A stretch of DNA of 8,980 nt, taken from positions 1-8,980 of the forward strand of contig DMJN01000270.1 in assembly GCA_003451715.1 (NCBI GenBank), in the 5' to 3' direction. Source of the stretch: Gammaproteobacteria bacterium. Lineage in GTDB: Bacteria; Pseudomonadota; Gammaproteobacteria; Pseudomonadales; Pseudohongiellaceae. Below, piece after piece: positions 1 to 7,044 of the stretch; the stretch's first letter is position 1, and each line of letters starts with the position of its first letter. Under the pieces are notes generated by a model. It had not been told where the DNA came from. It saw nothing but the letters and a program-made list of their open reading frames with translations, and made no database searches. The position numbers and the translations under genes are program-made.

Positions 1-1
1 A

Positions 2-85
2 AACCAGTACAGCGGTTCGATTACAGTAGTCGGTTTTGCGCGCAGTCTGGCATCTGTTAACCAACCAGCCGAGACTAATCTTTAG
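2..85 (+). CDS. Possible 3' end of an upstream operon gene (partial)
   Basis: An open frame of 27 codons runs in from the left edge and ends at TAG 83-85, only three bases before the gspE start. The visible C-terminus contains GSITVVGFARS and ends PAETNL. The other two forward frames stop earlier, at 27-29 and 58-60. The tight spacing to gspE suggests the last gene before it in the same operon, and a missing T2SS component such as GspC, GspM or GspN would fit, because none of them lies downstream. That is inference from context: 27 residues are too few to recognise a family, and a chance open frame of this length is possible. Confidence 0.4.
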   Translation, partial: NQYSGSITVVGFARSLASVNQPAETNL

Positions 86-88
86 AGA

Positions 89-1573
89 ATGACGACAGGA
101 AATTCAAGAGTGTCTTTTCAGCCAATGACAATGCCAATCTTCAGCCAACTGCTCGAACCGCAGGGCATCGCACCGGCTCAGGATTTTGAAGAGTCTGGCA
201 AGCTGATTTGTGGCCACGCCCCGTCAATTGAGCTGCGCGCCAAGATCCGGTTTATCACCGGAGAACTGCTCAGCTTTAGCGTTAGTAACGATGAAGAGGT
301 ACGGCGCCTGATGAAACACTGGCGAGCCGAATTATCTCCAGAAATCGACAACGCCGACGATGATATTTTCGTTTCTGGATTCGAAGACGATGAACAACTC
401 AAAGACCTGGCTTCGGAGGCGCCAATAATTCGCTTGGTAAATCATCTCTTCGCTCGAGCGCTGGACCTAAATGCCAGCGATATTCATTTTGAACCTAACG
501 AATCTCATCTGGATGTGCGTTGTCGCGTTGATGGCATCATGACGAGAATCGAACGTCTGCCGGTAAAGATTCATACCGCTGTTGCGTCTCGTCTAAAACT
601 TATGGCAAGGCTCGATATCGGTGAAAAGCGATTGCCCCAGGATGGCCGCATCGATTATCAGTTTGGCAATCAACATCTGGACATGCGCGTATCGACATTG
701 CCTGGCGTACATGGTGAGTCCGTTGTACTGAGAATTCTTGATCGAGGCGATACCTCCGTCGATTTGCAGCAGCTGGGCATGCCCAAGCACATATTGAACG
801 ACTACCAGAAAATCGTTACCCAACCACATGGAATGATCTTGATTACTGGTCCGACTGGTAGCGGGAAGACGACAACGCTCTACGCGACATTGGAAAAGAT
901 TAATAGCGAAAAACAGAAGATCATTACCGTGGAAGATCCCGTTGAATATCAATTGGAAGGAATAACCCAGATTCAGGCTAATGCCAGTATCGGCCTCAGC
1001 TTCGCTGCGGGCCTTAGATCGATTGTCAGGCAAGATCCTGACGTACTCATGGTAGGTGAGATACGTGATCACGAGACCGCTGAGATTGCTATCGAATCGG
1101 CACTCACCGGCCACCTGGTGTTTTCTACCCTGCATACAAACGATGCGGCAGGGGCCGTAACCCGATTACAGGATATGGGTGTTGAAGGATATCTGATCAG
1201 CTCCAGTTTACTGGCCATCCAGGCACAGCGCCTGGTGCGTCGCGTATGCCCCGACTGTTCCGAGACCCATGAGTTGAGCTCTGACGAAGCGACCGTGCTG
1301 GAAATCAGCCAGGAGATTTGCCCAAGCATCAAGCGGGGCTCGGGATGTGAGCGCTGCGGCAATACAGGTTATCGGGGGCGAGTTGGCTTGTATGAACTGT
1401 TGCTGATGAGTGATGCGATTCGTCATCACATTGCCACGGGAGCCGATGTGAATGTAATCAGGGAGCAAGCTATCAGCGAAGGTATGGAAACCCTGCGCCA
1501 GGATGCGTTGGCGAAATTGCAGGCCGGATTAACGACACCGGAAGAAGTAGTAAGGGTAACCAGGGCACTATGA
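89..1573 (+). CDS. gspE: T2SS cytoplasmic ATPase GspE
   Basis: GspE is the hexameric secretion ATPase that docks on GspL and GspF at the inner face of the cytoplasmic membrane and drives pseudopilus assembly. The protein has 494 residues, normal for the family. Residues 1 to about 105 are the variable N1 region that contacts GspL in known systems. N2 begins near SEAPIIRLVN and includes SDIHFEP (130-136). The ATPase core shows Walker A GPTGSGKT (254-261), the Asp box TVEDPVEY (280-287), Walker B DVLMVGE (318-324, likely catalytic Glu324) and the His box STLHTND (346-352). A four-cysteine zinc site is complete: C387, C390, C420 and C423. These cysteines and the presence of gspK downstream favour a T2SS over a type IV pilus PilB. 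No good Shine-Dalgarno precedes ATG 89, so ATG 125 or 131 are alternatives, but the first gives the usual length. The stop overlaps gspF by four bases. Confidence 0.97.
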   Translation: MTTGNSRVSFQPMTMPIFSQLLEPQGIAPAQDFEESGKLICGHAPSIELRAKIRFITGELLSFSVSNDEEVRRLMKHWRAELSPEIDNADDDIFVSGFEDDEQLKDLASEAPIIRLVNHLFARALDLNASDIHFEPNESHLDVRCRVDGIMTRIERLPVKIHTAVASRLKLMARLDIGEKRLPQDGRIDYQFGNQHLDMRVSTLPGVHGESVVLRILDRGDTSVDLQQLGMPKHILNDYQKIVTQPHGMILITGPTGSGKTTTLYATLEKINSEKQKIITVEDPVEYQLEGITQIQANASIGLSFAAGLRSIVRQDPDVLMVGEIRDHETAEIAIESALTGHLVFSTLHTNDAAGAVTRLQDMGVEGYLISSSLLAIQAQRLVRRVCPDCSETHELSSDEATVLEISQEICPSIKRGSGCERCGNTGYRGRVGLYELLLMSDAIRHHIATGADVNVIREQAISEGMETLRQDALAKLQAGLTTPEEVVRVTRAL

Positions 1574-2775
1574 GCGCACTCTATTTCAAATACCAGGCTT
1601 TCGATGCTGAGGGAAAGGTTCAGAATGGTCAGTTGGACGCCGAATCTGAGCGTGAGGCTATCAGGATTCTGCAGGGGAAAAATCTAACCCCTGTAAAGCT
1701 CCAGGAAACTAGACGAGCTTCGGAGCGAGGTCGCAAGAAAAGGATTTCGCACACTGACATTCTCGATTTCACCAACGGTCTATGTACGCTGGTCGATGCT
1801 CGCATTCCCATAGACAAAGCGTTACGACTGCTCGATAGTATTACTGAATCTGCTGCCATGAGAGAGCTGGTGTTAAACCTTCTTAGAGAAGTCAAAGAAG
1901 GTAAAAGTCTGGCGGAGGCAATGGAGAATCACCCCCAGGTATTTTCCAAGATGTATGTAAACATTGTTAGAGCCGGGGAAGAAGGCGGCATACTGCATGA
2001 GCTGCTACCCGATCTAGCAGAATTCCTGGAATCCAGTGCCAAGACACGGCAAGCTGTTATTTCAGCCATGATCTACCCAACGGTGTTGTTAGCAACTGGG
2101 ATTATATCGGTAGTTCTACTACTGGTCTTCGTCGTGCCACAGTTCGCTGCCATGTTTGAAGATGCCGGTACTGACATTCCGCCCTCGGCTGCCTTCCTGT
2201 TATCGCTCAGCACTTTTATTCAAAGCTATGGATACTTGTTCATCGTAGCGATTGTGCTTTGCATATTTTTTTGGAAGCGGCTGGATAAGGATCCCAAGAC
2301 CAAACAACAGAAGGATAGATTTCTACTCTCCATGCCACTGTTAGGTACACTGATTCTCTATAGGGAGTGTGCCATCTTCGCAAGGACCCTGGGAGCCTTG
2401 GTAGGGGCAGGCATTCCATTGATACGGTCATTGCGTGTATCCCGCGAAGTAATTAGCAACTCAGTACTCACAGGCAGGCTTTTGCAGGTAGAGGAAGATG
2501 TGCGGGGTGGGGCAGGACTGGGCATTTCACTGGAGAAGACCAATCAGTTTCCGACGCTGCTGCATCAACTGGTCGCTGTCGGGGAAGAGTCTGGAAGGAC
2601 CTCGGACATACTACTGAAATCGGCAGTTACCTTCGACACTTACGTTCGTAATCAAATGTCAGCACTGGTGTCAGCGCTACAGCCTGCTCTTATTATATTT
2701 CTGGCCATCGCCGTCGGTGGCATCACAATTACTATGCTATCGGCAGTGTTCAGTATGAACGCTGTGGAGTTTTAG
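1570..2775 (+). CDS. gspF: T2SS inner-membrane platform protein GspF
   Basis: GspF is the polytopic core of the inner-membrane platform and couples the GspE motor to pseudopilin extraction. The protein has 401 residues, typical for the family. It has the short N-terminal segment YFKYQAFDAEGK, then two T2SSF helical domains at about 64-187 and 267-390, each following the family pattern (for example GLCTLVDARIPIDKALRLL and GALVGAGIPLIRSLRVSRE). Three hydrophobic segments are visible at about 168-190, 219-237 and 372-392, matching the known topology with both T2SSF domains' soluble parts in the cytoplasm. The start ATG 1570 overlaps the gspE stop as ATGA, a sign of translational coupling. A PilC-type pilus protein is the main alternative and is excluded by the T2SS neighbours. 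Confidence 0.96.
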   Translation: MSALYFKYQAFDAEGKVQNGQLDAESEREAIRILQGKNLTPVKLQETRRASERGRKKRISHTDILDFTNGLCTLVDARIPIDKALRLLDSITESAAMRELVLNLLREVKEGKSLAEAMENHPQVFSKMYVNIVRAGEEGGILHELLPDLAEFLESSAKTRQAVISAMIYPTVLLATGIISVVLLLVFVVPQFAAMFEDAGTDIPPSAAFLLSLSTFIQSYGYLFIVAIVLCIFFWKRLDKDPKTKQQKDRFLLSMPLLGTLILYRECAIFARTLGALVGAGIPLIRSLRVSREVISNSVLTGRLLQVEEDVRGGAGLGISLEKTNQFPTLLHQLVAVGEESGRTSDILLKSAVTFDTYVRNQMSALVSALQPALIIFLAIAVGGITITMLSAVFSMNAVEF

Positions 2776-2777
2776 AT

Positions 2778-2783
2778 AGGGAG
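2778..2783 (+). promoter_or_regulatory. Ribosome binding site of gspD
   Basis: AGGGAG lies six bases before the GTG at 2790. It supports that GTG as the start of gspD. The in-frame ATG at 2826 has only GAGG two bases upstream, which is too close. Confidence 0.7.
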
Positions 2784-2789
2784 ATTATC

Positions 2790-4994
2790 GTGAAGTATCC
2801 AAGCGGAAAACCAATTGACCGAGGAATGCATAGCGCCCGCCTGCGCTCCCCAGCAACCAGCTGCTCGCGGCTAGTCTTACTTGGGCTACTATCATTCAGT
2901 ATACCGGCATGTTCTTTGTTGGAGGCCCAGTCCAGTGACTCGGGAACCAGCACGCCTCAACCGCCACCCGCTCAGCAGGTAAACAGCGTACAGCGTGCAC
3001 CTGAAAGCCAGGCTGCTATACCGGTGCTGCAGACAACTGGCTCCGCCGAGCAGCAAGCCATCATCGATGAGATTAACCGGGATGGGCAGAGAACCCCTTT
3101 TACTGGTCTAACTGAGCAGGTCCCTGAACCCGAAACTCCACTGGATGTGGACGTGGTGGAGCTTAACTACGAACAGGCCGATCTGCGATTGATTCTGGAA
3201 GAGCTGGCAGAAGCATTGGACGTCACCATGGTTATCGATCCCAGCATCGATGATCGCATCAGCATCCGTACGTCTGGAAACCGCCCCTTACAACAGGACG
3301 ATATCTGGCCGTTGATAAGACTGCTCACCAGGGATGCGGGCATCCTGTTGGAAAGAGTTGGAGATGTCTATAACGCACGAAAATTGCCATCGAATCTGCC
3401 CATCGAAATCGCCACACCAGACACATTAGGCCAGGGCTCCGCCGCGCAGATACTGCAGGTTACCCCATTGACCTATGTGTCTTCAGACGCGGTGATCCAG
3501 GCAATTCAACCCATGCTGGAGCCGAACGGTGGTATCAGCCAGCTGGGTAGTAGCAATCTGCTGGTTATTTCGGCCTCAGAATTTCAACTACAAAGCGTCA
3601 ACCAGCTGCTGCTATTGCTCGATGCCGACCCTTTCAGCAACCAGGGCATACATCTGTATCAGTTAAGCAATGCCAATGCCACGGAAGTCGCAACAGAACT
3701 GGCGGAAATTCTGTTATTGATCGAGGGTTCCAATCCGGCCTACCAGGTACGCGGTATAGAGCGCATAAACGCTATCCTGGTTACCGCACCAGCCACCAGG
3801 GGATTCGATGAAATTTCCCGGTGGATTCAAATACTGGATGCAGACAGTCAGGAACAAGTAGAGCAACTCTTCATGTACCGGGTTAAAAATCTGGTTGCAC
3901 TGGAACTTGCGGAAACCCTGTCCACTGTCTTCGAAGAAGAAGATGAGCCATTGCTTGGCCTGGTTGATGCGGCGGGTGACGCTGGTGGGCAAGCGTCGCA
4001 GGATCCTGAAGCAATCACAGACGGGCAGCCGGCAAGCGGCGGGGATGCGGCTACACAGACCAGTACTGCCGGTGCAGACACGGCAGTCTCGGCTAACCTT
4101 ACGGTGAAGATTGTCGCCGATGAGGCAACCAACAGTTTACTTATTCGCAGCAGTGCCCGGGATTATCGTCAACTGTTAACCACCATTAGTCAGCTCGATG
4201 TGGTGCCCCTACAGGTAATGGTTAACGCAGTGATCGCCCAGATAACCCTCACCGAAGACAACCGCTTTGGCGTGGACTGGAGCCGTATCGCCGACGATGC
4301 CGTACTGGATCCTATTTCCACCACTACGGAAACAGATTTTGTGCCGTCTCTCGGAGGACTGATGTTTAGCAAGGGTTTCCTGGACGGATCGGCACGGGTG
4401 GAAGCAACCCTTGAAGCCATAGCAGTAGATAACGAAGTGCGACTGCTGGCGCGCCCTTCGCTCACAGTCAGCAACAACCAGGAGGGTGAAATTCAGATCG
4501 GTGCGGAAGTGCCCGTTGAAGCGGGGCAATCCATCAGCTCAGGAGGGCTGTCCACCACAAACATTCAATATCGACCAACCGGTATCGAGCTCTATATCAC
4601 TCCACAGATAAACGAAGATGGCGTGGTGAACCTGATAATTCGTCAGGTATTGTCGTCGGTAGATAGCAGCGCAGATGGCGTAAACGACAACCCTGTGTTT
4701 AACAATCAGGAAATCAGCACAACTGTCGTTGTACGAAATGGTGAAAATATCGTCTTGGGAGGATTGATTCAAACAGAAAACGAGGTGCTAAACACCGGAG
4801 TGCCTGGGCTGAATCAACTGCCGGTGGTTGGAAATCTTTTTTCCTATCAACAGGATAACGTCTTACGACGGGAGTTGTTTATTGTCCTGCGCCCGGAAAT
4901 CATCAATCTCAATGCAGAGGGAGGTGTACAATACTCCGATATTCTGGATCGCTTCGAGCTCGCTTCGGAGTTGTTTGAAGACGCCGGCGTCTAG
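2790..4994 (+). CDS. gspD: T2SS outer-membrane secretin GspD, predicted lipoprotein
   Basis: GspD forms the gated multimeric channel in the outer membrane through which folded substrates leave. The protein has 734 residues and starts with GTG. A hydrophobic signal (about 28-38) ends in IPAC, giving a possible lipobox with C41 as the lipidated residue and Ser at +2, which favours outer-membrane sorting. A Pro/Gln/Ser-rich tether covers about 42-117. Domains then follow in order: N0 about 119-195, N1 219-283, N2 286-351, N3 358-473 and the secretin core about 520-706. The hallmark VPGLNQLPVVGNLF is at 671-684 and LRPEII at 700-705. N3 carries a Gly/Ala/Asp/Gln-rich insert at about 389-434. Only about 29 residues follow the core, so there is little room for a pilotin-binding S domain. 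Known lipid-anchored secretins (HxcQ, XpsD) behave similarly. Lipidation is inferred; Pro at -2 is not the commonest lipobox residue. If ATG 2826 were the start, the signal would be 28 residues. Confidence 0.95.
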   Translation: MKYPSGKPIDRGMHSARLRSPATSCSRLVLLGLLSFSIPACSLLEAQSSDSGTSTPQPPPAQQVNSVQRAPESQAAIPVLQTTGSAEQQAIIDEINRDGQRTPFTGLTEQVPEPETPLDVDVVELNYEQADLRLILEELAEALDVTMVIDPSIDDRISIRTSGNRPLQQDDIWPLIRLLTRDAGILLERVGDVYNARKLPSNLPIEIATPDTLGQGSAAQILQVTPLTYVSSDAVIQAIQPMLEPNGGISQLGSSNLLVISASEFQLQSVNQLLLLLDADPFSNQGIHLYQLSNANATEVATELAEILLLIEGSNPAYQVRGIERINAILVTAPATRGFDEISRWIQILDADSQEQVEQLFMYRVKNLVALELAETLSTVFEEEDEPLLGLVDAAGDAGGQASQDPEAITDGQPASGGDAATQTSTAGADTAVSANLTVKIVADEATNSLLIRSSARDYRQLLTTISQLDVVPLQVMVNAVIAQITLTEDNRFGVDWSRIADDAVLDPISTTTETDFVPSLGGLMFSKGFLDGSARVEATLEAIAVDNEVRLLARPSLTVSNNQEGEIQIGAEVPVEAGQSISSGGLSTTNIQYRPTGIELYITPQINEDGVVNLIIRQVLSSVDSSADGVNDNPVFNNQEISTTVVVRNGENIVLGGLIQTENEVLNTGVPGLNQLPVVGNLFSYQQDNVLRRELFIVLRPEIINLNAEGGVQYSDILDRFELASELFEDAGV

Positions 4995-5057
4995 TGGAAT
5001 GCTTTAAAGAAATTTATGAACTGACGCGAAACCCTCGAAATTTAAGGCATGTGCATT

Positions 5058-5498
5058 ATGAATAGAAAAGTATTAGCAAATTTGAAGCTGGAATCGCACA
5101 GCAGGTTTTCCCAGCAGGGTTTTACACTGATCGAGATCCTGGTGGTGATGGCTATTATCGCCATGCTCGCCGTCATGGTTGCTCCGAATATATTCAATCA
5201 GCAGGCAGGCGCACAACGTGATGCAGCGCTGTCACAAATATCATCTCTGGAAGCTGCACTGGACACTTACCGGCTGGATGTCGGTGAATATCCGGATAGC
5301 CTGGCAGGTTTGATCGAGAACGATTCGGGCCGGGCGGCCTGGAACGGACCCTACCTGCGCCGGGATGTGCCCATGGATCCCTGGCAAAATGACTATGTCT
5401 ATGAATCGAATGGCCGGGAATTCAGCTTGATCTCTTATGGTCCGGATGGCGAACAGGGCGGTGAAGGTGATGATGCCGACATTGGCCTTGGCCTGTAG
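5058..5498 (+). CDS. gspG: T2SS major pseudopilin GspG
   Basis: GspG is the main subunit of the pseudopilus, processed by the prepilin peptidase GspO and assembled from the inner membrane. From ATG 5058 it has 146 residues with a basic leader ending at G21. Cleavage before F22 leaves a mature protein of 125 residues starting FTLIEILVVM, with the conserved Glu at +5 (E26). The globular part shows the family pattern: LDTYRLDVGEYPDSLAGL, NGPYLR, DPWQNDYVY and the calcium loop SYGPDGEQGGEGDDADIG near the C-terminus. An in-frame ATG at 5049 would add three residues, but TAAGG at 5043-5047 is one base from it and ten bases from 5058, so 5058 is preferred. A 63-base gap separates it from gspD, the largest gap between genes of the operon. 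A promoter for this abundant subunit could sit there, but I see no convincing -10/-35 pair. Confidence 0.96.
   Translation: MNRKVLANLKLESHSRFSQQGFTLIEILVVMAIIAMLAVMVAPNIFNQQAGAQRDAALSQISSLEAALDTYRLDVGEYPDSLAGLIENDSGRAAWNGPYLRRDVPMDPWQNDYVYESNGREFSLISYGPDGEQGGEGDDADIGLGL
5463..5467 (+). promoter_or_regulatory. Ribosome binding site of gspH inside gspG
   Basis: GAAGG lies five bases before ATG 5473. It sits inside the gspG codons for the GEGDDA calcium loop and is the best start signal for gspH. ATG 5470 is only two bases away from it. Confidence 0.5.
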
Positions 5499-5985
5499 GT
5501 ATCCAATAAAGCGCCCGGTTCGCGCATACCTGGCGGCGGGATTTACCCTGCTCGAGTTGTTATTGGTGCTCACTATCATCGGCATGGCCGCTATCCTGGT
5601 GGTGCCCAATGTGGGGAATCTGGAGGCGCGCTCGTTTAGTGCTCAAACCCGTCAGGCCAGTTCTTTGCTTAATTATGCAAGACGTATCGCTGTGGTGCGG
5701 GGGCAGCCCAGCACAGCCAGTTTCTATCCAGCATCAGATGATGATCAGGAACCAGCGTTACCGCAGCGTAGCAGCGTGGGTAGCTGGCAGAGTAATGGCG
5801 CGGATATTCGCTTTCGCGACAGCACCGATCGGGAATCTGCGGTGGAGGATTTAGTGGAGATTACCTTTTACCCTGAAGGTGGGAGTACGGGGGGAACATT
5901 GCTGCTCGCTCTGGGAGCGCAGCAAGTTAGTATCAATATCGATCCGTTCACCGGCCGAGTGGAAACGGAATATGTCGAAGAGTAA
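5473..5985 (+). CDS. gspH: T2SS minor pseudopilin GspH
   Basis: GspH is a minor pseudopilin that links the GspI-J-K tip to the GspG shaft. From ATG 5473 it has 170 residues. The basic leader ends AYLAAG (G23) and the mature N-terminus is FTLLELLLVLTIIGM with Glu at +5 (E28), followed by the hydrophobic helix and LNYARRIAVVRGQP, a typical GspH pattern. A beta-rich C-terminal part includes the GTLLLALGAQQVSINIDPFTGRV stretch at the end, with the family's INIDPFTGRV motif. The start is uncertain: in-frame ATGs at 5437, 5446 and 5470 also exist, and 5473 is chosen for its ribosome site and smallest overlap. The overlap with gspG is 26 bases, so translation is probably coupled. The leader is long for a pseudopilin and contains an uncharged stretch, PTLALAC. 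Confidence 0.88.
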   Translation: MPTLALACRYPIKRPVRAYLAAGFTLLELLLVLTIIGMAAILVVPNVGNLEARSFSAQTRQASSLLNYARRIAVVRGQPSTASFYPASDDDQEPALPQRSSVGSWQSNGADIRFRDSTDRESAVEDLVEITFYPEGGSTGGTLLLALGAQQVSINIDPFTGRVETEYVEE

Positions 5986-6376
5986 TTCATTCCTATCATG
6001 TAAGAGAAACGCCAATTCGGGATTCACCCTATTGGAAGTTATTGTCGCTCTGGCAATCACCGGCTTTGTGCTTGGCTCGCTATTTTCCCTGGTGGGAGGC
6101 AGCAAGCAATTGGGTTGGAAATCCCAGGAAAGTCTGCACCGGGCAACCCGAACTCGTGCCGCAATCAATTTCGCGCTGCTTGAAAACGAGTACCGCAATG
6201 TCGAGGAAATTCTGCAAGATAGCACTTACGAAAATGTGCCCCAGGACATCCTCGAAGAGCCGGAGCGCAAGACCCAGCCCAGTGTCTACACATTGCAAGC
6301 TTTTGAAATCGTCAACCGGGACAGCGATGAAATAATTCCCGGGAGTCGCTGGATTCAATTGGAGCTACCGCAATAA
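5972..6376 (+). CDS. gspI: T2SS minor pseudopilin GspI
   Basis: GspI is a minor pseudopilin thought to nucleate the tip complex with GspJ and GspK. ATG 5972 gives 134 residues. The leader MSKSNSFLSCKRNANSG is followed by the mature N-terminus FTLLEVIVALAITGFVLGSL with Glu at +5 (E22). The globular part is short and highly charged (RATRTRAAINFALLENEYRN, then DILEEPERKTQ) and is divergent from well-known GspI proteins, so the assignment rests on the N-terminal helix, length and position between gspH and gspJ. The gene overlaps gspH by 14 bases. The frame is open further upstream to GTG 5879, but a longer start would put about 48 residues before the cleavage site, far too long for a prepilin leader. 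Confidence 0.82.
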   Translation: MSKSNSFLSCKRNANSGFTLLEVIVALAITGFVLGSLFSLVGGSKQLGWKSQESLHRATRTRAAINFALLENEYRNVEEILQDSTYENVPQDILEEPERKTQPSVYTLQAFEIVNRDSDEIIPGSRWIQLELPQ

Positions 6377-6390
6377 GTTGCTCGCGAATC

Positions 6391-7044
6391 ATGAAGAGAA
6401 CAAGTTCACAGTTAGGATTTACATTAATCGAAGTCATTCTGGCCCTGGTGTTGACTGCTATGCTGTTGGGGCTTCTCAGTACCGGTGTGTTCATTGTAGC
6501 GGATGACTGGAATAGAAACGCCGATGTGCTCGATGAGAGCCTGGATGAGGCGCTGGCTATTCTGCAAATAGATCGCGCCTTGCATGGCGCGTTTCCCCAT
6601 AGCTTCACCAATGAGGATACTCTGTCACGACAGCTCTATTTCACAGGAGAAGACGATTATCTGAGCTGGGTCTCAGCGGTGTCTCCACAACGAACCGCAG
6701 GCCTTACTGCCTGGGAATTGTACTCTGTCGACGATGAAGGCGTTTACCTTACCATGGTGCCAGCCTACAGCGATAATCCCGCAGATCGCCTGCTGGAAGT
6801 CGAGCCTCTGTTGCTGTTTCCACACTACACCGCTGAGTTCAGTTATCTCTATCAGGACCTGGATGAGTCCAAAGTGTGGACTGATGAATGGGAGGGGCAG
6901 GAATTATTAAACTTGCCGCTGGCAGTCCATATTCACTTCATACCCATTACCGACGACAAGCAGGAGCTGGAGATTCTTGCCCGTGTCAGGAACAACGAAC
7001 ATCGAAGCATTAGACCCAATGTAGCAGCTCAGGCTGGCTTATGA
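6391..7044 (+). CDS. gspJ: T2SS minor pseudopilin GspJ
   Basis: GspJ is part of the GspI-J-K tip complex of the pseudopilus. It has 217 residues, within the family range. The leader MKRTSSQLG is short and basic; cleavage leaves FTLIEVILALVLTAMLLGLL with Glu at +5 (E14). The helix is followed by the pattern DEALAILQIDRALHGAFPHSF and LYFTGEDDYLSWVS, where GspJ proteins usually have a conserved F-x-G segment, and then a beta-rich C-terminal domain ending in LPLAVHIHFIP. The gap to gspI is 14 bases, with no clear Shine-Dalgarno. The stop overlaps the gspK start by four bases (ATGA). Confidence 0.93.
   Translation: MKRTSSQLGFTLIEVILALVLTAMLLGLLSTGVFIVADDWNRNADVLDESLDEALAILQIDRALHGAFPHSFTNEDTLSRQLYFTGEDDYLSWVSAVSPQRTAGLTAWELYSVDDEGVYLTMVPAYSDNPADRLLEVEPLLLFPHYTAEFSYLYQDLDESKVWTDEWEGQELLNLPLAVHIHFIPITDDKQELEILARVRNNEHRSIRPNVAAQAGL

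Noticed and set aside
593..1135. A 180-codon open frame on the - strand inside gspE
   Set aside because: It lies opposite the conserved ATPase core of gspE, including Walker A, and its translation shows no recognisable motif. It is a shadow of a strongly conserved coding frame.
4190..4529. Overlapping - strand open frames inside gspD
   Set aside because: They oppose the conserved secretin core and have Ser/Arg-rich translations typical of antisense shadows.
4995..5057. Possible promoter before gspG in the largest gap of the operon
   Set aside because: AT-rich hexamers such as TTTAAAG and TTTATG occur, with TTGAAG further upstream at 4975, but no pair has both good matches and proper spacing.
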